From an uncultured Azospirillum sp. (lineage in GTDB: Bacteria; Pseudomonadota; Alphaproteobacteria; Azospirillales; Azospirillaceae): a stretch of DNA of 57,074 bases. The position numbers and the translations under genes are program-made. Shown here one piece after another: positions 18,975 through 27,902 of this stretch. A model generated the notes under the pieces. It was not told the origin of the DNA and searched no databases. It saw only the letters and a list, made by a program, of their open reading frames with translations. Numbering within the stretch: the stretch's first letter is position 1; each line of letters starts with the position of its first letter. The stretch is from assembly GCF_946480385.1 (NCBI RefSeq), contig NZ_CAMLJP010000026.1, forward strand, positions 1 through 57,074. The letters run 5' to 3'.

Positions 18975-19745
18975 TCACGACCGATAGGTCGGGTCGATGC
19001 GGTCGATGATGCGGGTGAGGGCGGCGAAGGCGTCTTCGCCGGCTCCGTATTTGGGATCGAAATTCAGGCTGTCGGCCACGCATTTCTCAAGCACCGCCAC
19101 CGGAATCGGCCGCGCCCGGCCCATCGAATGGGTGGCCATCTGGATCTCGCAGGCGCGGTTGACCAGCCACATCAGCGAGAAGGCCTGTGCCAGCGTGGCA
19201 CCGATCACGACGGGACCGTGGTTGCGCAGTAGCAGGACCGGCTTGTCGCCGGCGCTGGCCAGGATGCGCCGCCCTTCGTCGAGATGGACGGTGATGCCTT
19301 CGAACTCGTGATAGGCGATCTTGCCGTAGAGCTGGGCGGCGTAGAAGTTGGTGAAGGCCAGCCCGTCCTCCAGGCAGCAGACCGCCTGCGCCTCGGTCGT
19401 GTGGACATGCATCACGCAATGGGCATCCGGCAGGGTCGCATGGATGGCGCCGTGGAAGGTGAAGCCGGCCGGATTGATCGGCCAATCCGAATGGCCGACG
19501 ATGGTTCCCTCCACATCGACCTTCACGAGGTTGGAGGCGCGGACCTCCGAATAATGCAGGCCGAACGGGTTGATGAGGAAGTGGCCCGGTTCGTCCGGAA
19601 CCCTGAGCGAGATGTGGTTGTAGATCAGCTCCGACCAGCCGAGATGGTCGAAGATGCGGTAGGCCGCCGCCAGCTTGACGCGGGCCTGCCATTCGGCCGG
19701 GCTGAAACGGGCGGGCTGTTCGAAATAACGGGGGGCCGTGCTCAT
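18975..19745 (-). CDS. Class II aldolase/adducin-family protein
   Basis: This 256-residue metal-dependent aldolase-fold protein has the early AAAYRIFDHLGWSELIYNHI, the zinc-ligand segment HGAIHATLPDAHCVMHVHT and the later LLLRNHGPVVIG. Relatives cleave or decarboxylate sugar- or 2-oxo-acid-type substrates; the specific reaction cannot be told. It follows the second TRAP-binding-protein gene by 50 bases on the same strand, suggesting that the binding protein delivers its substrate. The start is the ATG at 19745; upstream sequence in frame is not family-like. Confidence 0.87.
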   Translation of the reverse strand: MSTAPRYFEQPARFSPAEWQARVKLAAAYRIFDHLGWSELIYNHISLRVPDEPGHFLINPFGLHYSEVRASNLVKVDVEGTIVGHSDWPINPAGFTFHGAIHATLPDAHCVMHVHTTEAQAVCCLEDGLAFTNFYAAQLYGKIAYHEFEGITVHLDEGRRILASAGDKPVLLLRNHGPVVIGATLAQAFSLMWLVNRACEIQMATHSMGRARPIPVAVLEKCVADSLNFDPKYGAGEDAFAALTRIIDRIDPTYRS

Positions 19746-19795
19746 GTCTGGTCTCGTTGTTCCTGGTTGGTGGGGCGCCGAAATCGGCGGGGCCG

Positions 19796-20836
19796 TCAGC
19801 GGGGCCGCGGAGCCAGCTGTCGGGCCGCAGCGGCGAGGGGAGTCGCATCGATGCCCTTGGCCGACGCCTGGGCGATCCATTCGGCGGTGACCGGCTCAAG
19901 CCTTTTCAGCACCTCGTCATAGGCGCCGCCCGACAGCACGGTGACCGACTGTCCCTCTGCCTTCACCTTGTCGCGCGTCGCGGCGATGGTGGCGTCCCAG
20001 GCCTGTCCGAAGCGCTCGACGAGGGCGGGGCCGCTGTTCTTTTCAAGAATCGCCTGCAGGTCGGCAGGCATGGCGTCGAAGCTTTTCCTGTTCATCAGGA
20101 GAGCCAGGACGGTGGCACCCAGGGCTGGCTGGTCCGGCGCCGTTTCCAGGTGAAAGCGGGTGACCTCGTCCAGCTTGGTCGGGCCGATGACTTCCCACAC
20201 CGCCGACGCACCGTCCACGACACCTTTGGAGATCGCCTCCGTCATCTGGGCGGGCGGCATCGCGACGGGGGTGGCGCCAAGCTCCGTCAGGGTATGGGCT
20301 ATGGTGCGGTTCGGAGCCCGCAGCTTCAGCCCGGCGAAATCGGCGGCCTTGGCGACCGGTCTGTTGGCGGTGTGGACGGTCATGCCACCGTCGCCGTGCA
20401 GGGCCAGCACCTTGTAGGCGGCATATTCGTCCTGCAGATGCGCTTGGTAGAAGGTCCAGATCGCGCGGCCGCCCGCGACGCCGCCGACCGGCAGCATGCC
20501 CGGAAGCTCCAGCACTTCCGTCTTTGGGAAGCGGCCGGCGGAATAGCCCGGGGCCGTCCAGACGATGTCGGCCACGCCGTTGCGCACCAGATCGACCAGC
20601 TGTGCCGCCGTTCCTCCCAGTTGCAGCGCGGGGTAGAACTGACAACGGATGCGGCCGCCGGATTCGCGGCCGAGATCGTCGCACCACGGCTCCAGAACCT
20701 GCCTTTGCACCTGCGCCACACCGGGCAGGAAATGTGCGATCTTCAGCGTCACGGTATCGGCGGCGGATGCGGCGGCCGACACCAGGATCCCTGTAGCAAG
20801 AGCGACTGTAGAAGCGAAGCTACGAAGCCCGATCAT
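19796..20836 (-). CDS. Second TRAP substrate-binding protein (DctP paralogue)
   Basis: This 346-residue periplasmic protein has a signal peptide (TVALATGILVSAAASAAD) and is a clear paralogue of the DctP at 15588-16622. Both carry VLEPWC, an SGGRI-CQFYPA/L-QLGG block, GVADIVWTAPGYSAGRFP and EAISKGVVDGA. No DctQ/DctM pair accompanies it, so it probably docks with the DctQM permease of the hpa operon and widens its substrate range. Its promoter lacks the HpaR palindrome. It starts at the ATG 20836. Confidence 0.9.
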   Translation of the reverse strand: MIGLRSFASTVALATGILVSAAASAADTVTLKIAHFLPGVAQVQRQVLEPWCDDLGRESGGRIRCQFYPALQLGGTAAQLVDLVRNGVADIVWTAPGYSAGRFPKTEVLELPGMLPVGGVAGGRAIWTFYQAHLQDEYAAYKVLALHGDGGMTVHTANRPVAKAADFAGLKLRAPNRTIAHTLTELGATPVAMPPAQMTEAISKGVVDGASAVWEVIGPTKLDEVTRFHLETAPDQPALGATVLALLMNRKSFDAMPADLQAILEKNSGPALVERFGQAWDATIAATRDKVKAEGQSVTVLSGGAYDEVLKRLEPVTAEWIAQASAKGIDATPLAAAARQLAPRPR

Positions 20837-21332
20837 GCCTTGCCCTCCCTTATTGTGGATTTTCTATCTCCGCCAGCGGTCTTAGCGGCGGTGTCCTGCC
20901 AAGGTAGGCAGTGAAGGTCTGCCCCCTCTATCCGCGACGGGCGGCCACTGTCCGAAACGAGCGGAAATTGGTGCTGTTAGCTCTTGCGCCACTCTTTGGA
21001 ACCGATGTGGAGGAAGTCGGGGTGAGGGACACCGTGCATTGCGCGACCACCAGCATGTCGCGCTGTGCGGCGACCCGCTGGCCACGACTCCTTCATCGCG
21101 GTACTGCACGGGACGTGCGGGTCGCGCCGGACCGGGTCATGGCGCACATTGTCAAGAAAATGGCGCCGGAAAGCTGGATGACCCTTACAGTTTCAGCCAG
21201 AACAATCCGATCTCCCCATCGGTTGCCGGACTGATTGGCGGTGGATCCGCGGCGCGGACCATGCGAGGCTAAGCGCTGTCATCGCCGTCGCGTCTGCGAA
21301 AGACGGCGGGAGCCTTCGGTTTCGATCCTCTC
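20837..21332. other. Intergenic region, no gene seen
   Basis: About 500 bases separate the leftward TRAP binding-protein gene from the rightward AraC gene. Short open frames occur (for example 20911-21234) but none resembles a known family or has a good ribosome site. It should hold the divergent promoters. An imperfect inverted repeat lies at 20870-20891, close to the binding-protein start. Confidence 0.5.
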
Positions 21333-22346
21333 GTGCCTGCTGGAGGACCTCTTTTGCCAGACGTCCTGCCCAATTCATCGGAAGAGCCGCCGCATCAGCC
21401 GCGGGTGACCATGGTCCGTTCATCCGACGCGGCCGAACATGCCGGGCTGACGCGCGGATGGTCGCTGGAGTTCACCCAGCTGTCGCCCGGCCGGTTCGAC
21501 GGCAGCCTGATCGACATCCGCCTCGACCGCGTGCAAATCCTGCGCGATGTCGCCAATACCGCCCTTGCCAAGCGGGGGCGGGCGTGGGACGGCTCCATGG
21601 TGTTCAGCCTGCCGATCGATGCGCAGGGCGAAGGGCGATTCGCCGGGCGGCCGCTGGTCTTTCCGGCCTGTCTGGTCACCGACGGACAGGATCTGGTGGA
21701 GCTGTGCACGCCGCAGTCGCTCGACCTCGCTTGCATTGCGGTGAACCGGCCCTGGCTGCTGGAGATGGCAGAGACGCAGGGCCGCAAGCTGGCCGCCCAA
21801 CGCCTGCGCGTCGGCCAGCCCGGCCTGCATGGCTCCACGCCGACGATGCGGCATTTGAAGCAGGCCATCGCCGACGTGTTTGCGGATCTGCCGCGGCTGA
21901 CCCTTGCCCTGGACCATGCAGGCAGCCGCGCCGACCTGGAAAACACGCTTGCCGACCTGCTGCTTGACACGCTGTCAGAGGAGGAGGGCGACAGGCTGTG
22001 CGTCGCGCCGCCCCAGAAGAAGATCGCCGACAAGGCGCGGGCCTATGTGATGGAGCATGCCGAACGTCAGCCGACGATCGACGACATCTGCCGCCATGTC
22101 GGCGTCAGCCGCCGCAAGCTGCAGAACTGCTTTCACGACGCCTTCGGCTTCAGCCCGACCCAGTTCCTGCGGATGGTGCGATTGGACGGAGTGCGGCGGG
22201 AACTGCGCGCAGCCGGTGGCGGACAGGTGTCCATCGGCGACATTGCCGCCCGTTGGGGCTTCTGGCATTGGAGCCGCTTCGCCGGCGAATACCGCGCCCA
22301 GTTCGGCGAGCTGCCGTCGGAAACGCTGCGTCGCCCGCGCGGCTGA
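21333..22346 (+). CDS. AraC-family regulator (EutR-like)
   Basis: This is a regulator of about 330 residues. The N-terminal domain (LEFTQLSPGRFDGSLIDIRL, GRAWDGSMVFSLPI) resembles the sensor part of EutR-type AraC proteins. The C-terminal DNA-binding domain has QPTIDDICRHVGVSRRKLQN and IAARWGFWHWSRFAGEYRAQ. The start is uncertain: GTG 21333, or TTG 21354 preceded at eight bases by GGAGG, which I find at least as likely. It converges with the amidase gene, and its target is not obvious; the amidase-MFS group or the TRAP/aldolase group are both adjacent. Confidence 0.85.
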   Translation: MPAGGPLLPDVLPNSSEEPPHQPRVTMVRSSDAAEHAGLTRGWSLEFTQLSPGRFDGSLIDIRLDRVQILRDVANTALAKRGRAWDGSMVFSLPIDAQGEGRFAGRPLVFPACLVTDGQDLVELCTPQSLDLACIAVNRPWLLEMAETQGRKLAAQRLRVGQPGLHGSTPTMRHLKQAIADVFADLPRLTLALDHAGSRADLENTLADLLLDTLSEEEGDRLCVAPPQKKIADKARAYVMEHAERQPTIDDICRHVGVSRRKLQNCFHDAFGFSPTQFLRMVRLDGVRRELRAAGGGQVSIGDIAARWGFWHWSRFAGEYRAQFGELPSETLRRPRG

Positions 22347-22379
22347 GCACGGGCGGCGGCGTGGCGGCGATGTGCGGGG

Positions 22380-23846
22380 TCAGAGCGCGTTGACGGGCGG
22401 GACCCGGCCGCTCCAGGGCTGTGCGGCTTCCAATTGGCCGGCCAGCGAGAACAGCAGGTTTTCTTCACCGAACGGCGCGGCGAAATGGGAGCCGACCGGC
22501 AGTCCCTCGGCTGTCCAATGGAGCGGCACCGACATCGCCGGTTGTCCTGTCGCATTGAACAGGGCGGTGAAGGGCGAGAAGCTGTGGAACAGGTCGATCA
22601 GCTCGTCCAGCGTCTGCGACTCCTCCATGTCCAGCGCACCGATGGCGACCGGCGGCTTCGCCAGCGTCGGCGTCAGCAGCAGATCGTAATCGGTGTACAA
22701 CCCGGCCATCCGCCGCCCCAGCGCGTGGATCCAGTCCACCGCGGCGGCATAGGCGGCACCGCTGACGTCGCCCTTGGCGCGCAGCAGGATGCGGGTGCGC
22801 GGCTCCAGCACGGACTCGTCGGCTGGATGGCCGGACATCGTGCCGATCATGGTCAGCAGGCTGCGGGTCTGGGCGCCGATGATGGTGAAAACGGTGTCGT
22901 AGAATTCCGGGGCGCTGACCGGCAGTTCGGTCTCCTCCACCCGGTGGCCCAGGCTTTCGCACAGCCGAACGGTGTGGTCAACGGCGGCAAGGCAGTCGGG
23001 ATGGGTCGGCCAGGGGGCCAGCGACCGCACCACACCGATGCGCAGCGATTTTGGCGGGCGCGACACCGCGTCGAGAAAGCGGCCGTTCTGCGCCGGGGCG
23101 GCATAGGGGTCGCCGGGGCTGTTGCCGGCGGTGGCGTCGAGCAGGGCGGCGCTGTCGCGAACCGACAGGGTGATGGCATGGTTGATGCCCATCCCGGCCC
23201 AGCCTTCGCCCACCAGCGGGCCGATGGGCACGCGCCCGCGCGTCGGCTTCAGGCCGAAGACGCCGCAGCAGGACGCCGGAACCCGCAGCGATCCGCCGCC
23301 GTCGTTGCCATGGGCGAAGGGCACCACCCGCGCGGCCACCAGTGCCGCCGCGCCGCCGCTGGACCCGCCGGCGGTATGGCCGGGCGACCAGGGATTGCGG
23401 GTGGCGCCGAACAGCTGGGATTCGGTGCTGTAGGAGGTTCCGAACTCCGGCGAGGTGGTGGTTCCGGCGATGACGACACCGGCCTTGCGCAGCCGCCGGA
23501 TCAGGTCGGCGTCGAGCGGTCCGGTCGCCCTTTCGCACAGCCGCGACCCGTTGGTCATGCGGGCGCCCGCGACCGGCATGAACAGGTCCTTGATGAAGGT
23601 CGGTACGCCTGCGAAGGGGCCGGATCCGATGGTCCCGGAGGGGCCGGACTCCGTAGTCCGGCGCCGGGCCGTTTCCCGAGCCGTCTCGAACAGCGTCTCC
23701 ACGATGGCGTTCAGCGTCGGGTTGACCCGCTCCAACCGCGCGATGGTGTCGTCCAACGCCTCCAGCGGCGTGACGGCGCCCTCACGGATTTGCTTCGCCA
23801 GATCGAGTCCATCCCGCCAGGGAACGGTCGAGGCCAGGTTCTGCAT
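22380..23846 (-). CDS. Amidase (amidase signature family)
   Basis: This 488-residue amidase has the complete Ser-cisSer-Lys triad: Lys86 in TFIKDLF, the serine pair 162-163 in AGGSSGGAAA and the nucleophile Ser186 in NDGGGSLRVP. It hydrolyses a carboxylic amide to acid and ammonia; related enzymes act on aryl amides, cyclic amides or 6-aminohexanoate dimers. It is the last gene of a leftward group (permease, ALDH, MetA, MFS). A strong terminator lies immediately upstream of its start, so it may be expressed by read-through or attenuation. Confidence 0.9.
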   Translation of the reverse strand: MQNLASTVPWRDGLDLAKQIREGAVTPLEALDDTIARLERVNPTLNAIVETLFETARETARRRTTESGPSGTIGSGPFAGVPTFIKDLFMPVAGARMTNGSRLCERATGPLDADLIRRLRKAGVVIAGTTTSPEFGTSYSTESQLFGATRNPWSPGHTAGGSSGGAAALVAARVVPFAHGNDGGGSLRVPASCCGVFGLKPTRGRVPIGPLVGEGWAGMGINHAITLSVRDSAALLDATAGNSPGDPYAAPAQNGRFLDAVSRPPKSLRIGVVRSLAPWPTHPDCLAAVDHTVRLCESLGHRVEETELPVSAPEFYDTVFTIIGAQTRSLLTMIGTMSGHPADESVLEPRTRILLRAKGDVSGAAYAAAVDWIHALGRRMAGLYTDYDLLLTPTLAKPPVAIGALDMEESQTLDELIDLFHSFSPFTALFNATGQPAMSVPLHWTAEGLPVGSHFAAPFGEENLLFSLAGQLEAAQPWSGRVPPVNAL

Positions 23847-23863
23847 GGAAATGGTCTCCGGAA

Positions 23864-23902
23864 GAAAAAAGAGCCGCGGGAGTGGGACAGCACTCCCGCG
23901 GC
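23864..23902 (-). terminator. Rho-independent terminator between MFS and amidase genes
   Basis: On the minus strand an 11-base perfect stem (GCCGCGGGAGT / ACTCCCGCGGC, 23873-23902) with an eight-base loop is followed by TC and six T residues (23864-23870). It lies just after the MFS stop and only about 18 bases before the amidase ATG, so it separates two genes of the same orientation. Confidence 0.88.
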
Positions 23903-23935
23903 AGGTGGGAGAGAGGCAAGGGCAAGAAACGGACG

Positions 23936-25168
23936 TCAGGCCGATCCGGCCTCGCAGGCCAGCGTGTCCCGGCGCAGGCCGAGGACCAGCCAGACGGCGG
24001 CCAGCGCCAGGGTGGCGAGGCTGAAGACGGTGATCGCCATCGGTACGCCATGGACGGGCGCCGCGATGGCCGCGATCACCAGCGGACTGGCGAACTGGCC
24101 GAGATAGAGGCAGGAGGTGAAGCCGCCGACGCCGCGCGCACGGGTCGCTTCCGGCAGAAACTCCAGCAGCGGCGCCAGCGCGTTGGGCACCAGCAGGCCG
24201 GCACCGACACCATGGATGACGACGGCGACCAGCACAGCCTCATAGCTCTCGGCATGGACCAGCAGCCACAGCCCGACCGCCATCAGCGTCAACAACAGCG
24301 CGTTGACGATGCGGGTGCCGAGCCTGCGGCGCAGCACCGGCCACAGGATCGATCCCGACAGCGACGCCAGCAGCCCCAATCCGGCGCACAATCCGATGAG
24401 GGTGGAGGAGGTGATCCCCAGCGCCACGACGATGCCGGGCGACTGTACCGGCACGACGAAGCTGGCGAGCATGCCGGCGAAGACCAGCAGATAGGCGACG
24501 GCCATGCTGCGCAGGACGCCGCGGCCGAAGGCGGCTTTCGGGCGCTGGGAACGCGGGGCGCGGTCCGGCTCCCACAGGACCAGCGCCATCGCCGGGACCA
24601 GCAGCAGCGGCAGCAGGTAGAGCAGGAAGGGTGTCCGCCACGAGCTTTCGCCGGTGGCACCGCCGATCACGAAGAACAGCGATCCGACGACGCCGATGGT
24701 CACCACCTGCCGGCCGATGTAGCGCGAGCGCTCGGCGCCGCTCCAGTAATCGCCGACCAGGGTGGTGCAGCAGGTCATCACCATCGCCTCTGCGCAGCCG
24801 AACAGCAGGCGGGAGATCAGGATGAGCGACAGGTCGTTCAATTGGCTGGGGGCGGCGCCCAGCAGCGCATAGAGCAGTGTCCCCAGGATCAGCATCGACT
24901 TGCGCCCGAACCGGTCGGCCAGCCAGCCGGCGACCGGCGCGAACAGCGCGATGGCGAGCGCGGGGCCGGCGACGACCAACGGGATCAGCGCATCGGCCTG
25001 CGGGGTGGCGGGTCCGAATTCGGCGCCGAGCTTGGGCAGCACCGGCGCGATCATCACCGAGCCGACGATGGTCAGGCTGCTGCCCAGCAGGATCACGGCA
25101 CCCTGGCGCGCGGTGGCGCGGCGCGGCTGGCCGGGGGAGGAGGAGGGTGAGTGTGGGGTTTCTGTCAT
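23936..25168 (-). CDS. MFS transporter (drug:H+ antiporter-like)
   Basis: This 410-residue, 12-helix major facilitator protein has loop motif A as GWLADRFGRKSML, and the LGSSLTIVGSVMIAPVLPKL start resembles drug-efflux or metabolite-export proteins. It starts at ATG 25168 within 15 bases of the MetA-type outer-membrane gene, so the two are cotranscribed. Together they could move an aromatic compound across both membranes. Substrate and direction are unknown. A strong terminator follows the gene. Confidence 0.87.
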   Translation of the reverse strand: MTETPHSPSSSPGQPRRATARQGAVILLGSSLTIVGSVMIAPVLPKLGAEFGPATPQADALIPLVVAGPALAIALFAPVAGWLADRFGRKSMLILGTLLYALLGAAPSQLNDLSLILISRLLFGCAEAMVMTCCTTLVGDYWSGAERSRYIGRQVVTIGVVGSLFFVIGGATGESSWRTPFLLYLLPLLLVPAMALVLWEPDRAPRSQRPKAAFGRGVLRSMAVAYLLVFAGMLASFVVPVQSPGIVVALGITSSTLIGLCAGLGLLASLSGSILWPVLRRRLGTRIVNALLLTLMAVGLWLLVHAESYEAVLVAVVIHGVGAGLLVPNALAPLLEFLPEATRARGVGGFTSCLYLGQFASPLVIAAIAAPVHGVPMAITVFSLATLALAAVWLVLGLRRDTLACEAGSA

Positions 25169-25182
25169 CGCTATGACCCTCC

Positions 25183-26133
25183 TCAGAAGGAGTAGGCGAC
25201 GCGCAGCGCGGTCGCGAAGCCCTGGGACCGATTTTGCGCCCCGAACTCCTTGTAGGCATGAAAGGCGACGAGCGGCATGCCGGGTTCGAAATAGCTGACC
25301 GCCGGCCCCAGCGCGAAGACGCGCGCCCGGTTGCCGTCGCCCGATCCCGGTCCGCTGTCGTCGGTGATCTGCTGATACCAATAGCCGCCGAGGCCGGCGG
25401 TGACGGGGCCGATGTGCTGACCGAGGGCGAATTCGTGCTTGAACTCCATGCCGCTGCGGTAATCGGTCTTGGGATTGACCGTGTTGATGTCCAGTTCGAA
25501 GTTCGATGACACCTCGAACCCTCCGTAGGTGACATAGGTGACGCCGACAACCGGGGCGAAGGACCAGTGGTTGGTGCCGGGATTGAACAGCCGGTTGACG
25601 TCATAGGCGCCGGTCGGCGCCTGCACCTGGGCGGCGGCGTTGACGAACAGCGACTTCGACTGCCATTGCAGCATCACCGGGAACAGCTGGATGTCGCCCA
25701 GCTTGAAGGCCTGGCTCTCCAGCCGCAGCGGGCCGCCCGGCGTCGGCACCGTCAGATGCCCGCCGATGTCGAGAAAGGGCACGACGCCGCCGAAGCCGAC
25801 ATTGGCGCCGAGGAATTGCGTCTCCGTCATCTTGATGTAGGCGGCGCCGACGGACAGCACATGAAGATGGAAATCCGACAGTCTGGTGTTGCCGCTGCCG
25901 TCCTTGACCGAGCTGGCGGAGTAGAAGTTGGTGCGCAGGCCGACGGCACCGTAAGGTGTCGGCGGCGGCAGGATGCCGGCTCCGAATTCGAACACGCCGA
26001 AGGGTGTGGTCGGCGCTCCGCCTTCGGTGGCGAACGCGGGCGTGGTGTCGAGGCTTGCCAAGAGACCCGCGCAGAGGGTGAGGGCGGCGGCAATCGGTCT
26101 CCAGACCCGGCACATCGTGTGTGGGATGGTCAT
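25183..26133 (-). CDS. MetA-pathway phenol-degradation family outer-membrane protein
   Basis: This 316-residue protein has a signal peptide (AALTLCAGLLASLDTTPAFA, with cleavage probably after AFA). The mature part is rich in alternating strands with glycine and aromatic residues and ends in AYSF, as in outer-membrane beta-barrels. The pattern (GAGILPPPTPYGAVGLRTNFY, FKLGDIQLFPVMLQW, VQAPTGAYDVNRLFNPG) is that of the Phenol_MetA_deg family, thought to admit aromatic compounds. It is followed at 15 bases by the MFS gene. Confidence 0.88.
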   Translation of the reverse strand: MTIPHTMCRVWRPIAAALTLCAGLLASLDTTPAFATEGGAPTTPFGVFEFGAGILPPPTPYGAVGLRTNFYSASSVKDGSGNTRLSDFHLHVLSVGAAYIKMTETQFLGANVGFGGVVPFLDIGGHLTVPTPGGPLRLESQAFKLGDIQLFPVMLQWQSKSLFVNAAAQVQAPTGAYDVNRLFNPGTNHWSFAPVVGVTYVTYGGFEVSSNFELDINTVNPKTDYRSGMEFKHEFALGQHIGPVTAGLGGYWYQQITDDSGPGSGDGNRARVFALGPAVSYFEPGMPLVAFHAYKEFGAQNRSQGFATALRVAYSF

Positions 26134-26250
26134 GATGCTCCCTGTTTTTTAAATTGGTTTGTAGGAAAAGCTTATTCAGGCGATTTCGGAGCGGTTATCC
26201 GGATTCGGCATAAATCGCTGTCGTGTGAAAAACAGGGAGATGGCTCCAGG

Positions 26251-26285
26251 AAAATAGAAACGGGCCAGCCCAAAGGGCCGGCCCG
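26251..26285 (-). terminator. Rho-independent terminator after the aldehyde dehydrogenase gene
   Basis: On the minus strand CGGGCCGGCCC and GGGCTGGCCCG (26261-26285) form an 11-base stem with one wobble pair and a three-base loop, followed by TTTCTATTTT (26251-26260). It lies 36 bases after the ALDH stop codon. The downstream MetA-MFS pair therefore needs its own promoter, presumably in the AT-rich 26134-26250. Confidence 0.82.
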
Positions 26286-26320
26286 CGCCGGTGTTTGACA
26301 AAGAAAGGCAATCTCAGGTT

Positions 26321-27829
26321 TTACATCGCGATGCAGACCGATTTGATCTCGGTGTATTGATCGATGATGCTGCGGCCATGCTCGCGTCCGATGCCGGATT
26401 GCTTGAAACCGCCGAAGGGCAGGTTGGGGTCGACGGGGATGTGGCTGTTCACCCACACGGTGCCGGCCCGCAATTCACGGATTGCCCGGGTGATCGCCGC
26501 GAAGTCGTTCGACCAGATGCTGGCCGCGAGACCATAGCTGCTGTCGTTGGCGCGGTGGAGCGCGTCGTCCAGATCGGCCACCGGCGTGACGGTAACCACC
26601 GGACCGAAGATCTCCTTCCGGATCGCCGGGTTGTCACGCTCTGCGTCGACGATCAGCGTCGGCTCGTAGAAATAGCCCGGACGGTCGGCCCGGCGGCCGC
26701 CGGTCAGGATCGTGGCTCCGGCTCCAGCCGCTTCGTCCACGATGGCTTCGACGGCGTTGCGGTGGCGGGCGGAGACCAGCGGCTGCAGGTCGGCGGACGG
26801 GTCCAGGCCGGGGCCGAGGCGCATCGACGTCATCACGGATTCCAGATCGCCGACCACACGGTCGTAGAGCGGCGCATGGACGTAAAGCCGACTGGCGGCG
26901 GCGCAGACCTGCCCCTGGTTCAGGAAGCACCCCATGGCCAGCCCCGGCAGGATCGCCCCGACATCGGCGTCCGACAGGACGATCAGCGGGTTCTTGCCGC
27001 CGAGTTCCAGCGAGAAGTTGGTCATGTTGGTCAGCGCGCCGATGCCGACCTCCCGCCCGACCGCGGTCGATCCGGTGAAGGTGACCTTGTCGATGCCCGG
27101 ATGGCGGGCGAGGGCGGCGCCGATGGTCGAACCGCCGCCGGTGACGACGTTCAGCACGCCGTCGGGCAGGCCGGCCTCGCTCGCCAACTCGGCCAGACGC
27201 AAGGCGGTCAGCGGCGTTTCCGCCGCCGGCTTCAGGACGATGGTGCAGCCACAGGCGAGCGCCGGCGCGATCTTCCACAGGGCGATCATCAGCGGGAAGT
27301 TCCACGGTACGATGGCGCCGACGACGCCCACCGGTTCACGCAGGGTCAGGCCGGTATGGCGGACGCCGGGTGGCACAGGGATCGACAAATCCAGCGTGGA
27401 GCCTTCGATCTTGGTCGCCCAGCCGGCCATGTAGCGGACATACTCGACCGATGCCCCGACCTCGATCGCGCGGGAAATGTTGATCGACTTCCCCTGGTTG
27501 ATCGTCTCGATCTGTGCCAGTTCCTCGCCGTGCGCTTCGATCAGGTCGGCAAGACGGTGGATGCGGCGCTCGCGCTCCGCCGGCCGCAGGCGGCTCCATT
27601 CGCCCTCCAGCGCCCGGCGGGCCGCCGCAACGGCCCGATCGAGGTCATCGGTGGTCGCCGACGCGACGCTGCCGATGACGGCGCCGGTGGACGGGTCGTG
27701 CAGTTCGATGGTCCGGTCGGAGGAGGCCGGGGTGGACTTGCCGTCGATGAACAGCCGGTGGTCCTTGCGCAGGAAGGCGTCGACTTCGGGAAGGACGGGG
27801 ACGAGCCCGTCCTGCATCAGGTCACTCAT
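26321..27829 (-). CDS. Aldehyde dehydrogenase, phenylacetaldehyde dehydrogenase-like
   Basis: This 502-residue NAD-dependent aldehyde dehydrogenase has IVPWNFPLMIALWK, LELGGKNPLIVLSDADV and the cysteine motif NQGQVCAAASRLYVH; the total length and the C-terminal YTEIKSVCIAM fit the FeaB/StyD group. It oxidises an aldehyde, probably aromatic, to the acid. With the APC permease 73 bases upstream it suggests catabolism of an amine such as phenylethylamine or tyramine, but no amine oxidase is present in the window. The start is the ATG at 27829. Confidence 0.85.
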   Translation of the reverse strand: MSDLMQDGLVPVLPEVDAFLRKDHRLFIDGKSTPASSDRTIELHDPSTGAVIGSVASATTDDLDRAVAAARRALEGEWSRLRPAERERRIHRLADLIEAHGEELAQIETINQGKSINISRAIEVGASVEYVRYMAGWATKIEGSTLDLSIPVPPGVRHTGLTLREPVGVVGAIVPWNFPLMIALWKIAPALACGCTIVLKPAAETPLTALRLAELASEAGLPDGVLNVVTGGGSTIGAALARHPGIDKVTFTGSTAVGREVGIGALTNMTNFSLELGGKNPLIVLSDADVGAILPGLAMGCFLNQGQVCAAASRLYVHAPLYDRVVGDLESVMTSMRLGPGLDPSADLQPLVSARHRNAVEAIVDEAAGAGATILTGGRRADRPGYFYEPTLIVDAERDNPAIRKEIFGPVVTVTPVADLDDALHRANDSSYGLAASIWSNDFAAITRAIRELRAGTVWVNSHIPVDPNLPFGGFKQSGIGREHGRSIIDQYTEIKSVCIAM

Positions 27830-27902
27830 GGTCGTATCCTCTCCCTCTCCGCCGCGTCGATGCGGGGCGGAGCTTGTCATTTTCATTGTGCGGGGTTTGT
27901 GG

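Noticed and set aside
20870..20891. Inverted repeat CCGCC...GGCGG near the second TRAP binding-protein start
   Set aside because: Five-base GC arms are common by chance at this base composition. There is no link to a known operator.
20911..21234. Possible small protein of about 107 residues in the intergenic gap
   Set aside because: No ribosome site, no known family and no neighbour that would explain it; probably a chance frame.
25168..25183. Idea that the MetA-type protein and MFS pump form a tripartite efflux system
   Set aside because: No periplasmic adaptor (HlyD-type) gene is present, and MetA-type barrels are thought to be uptake porins.
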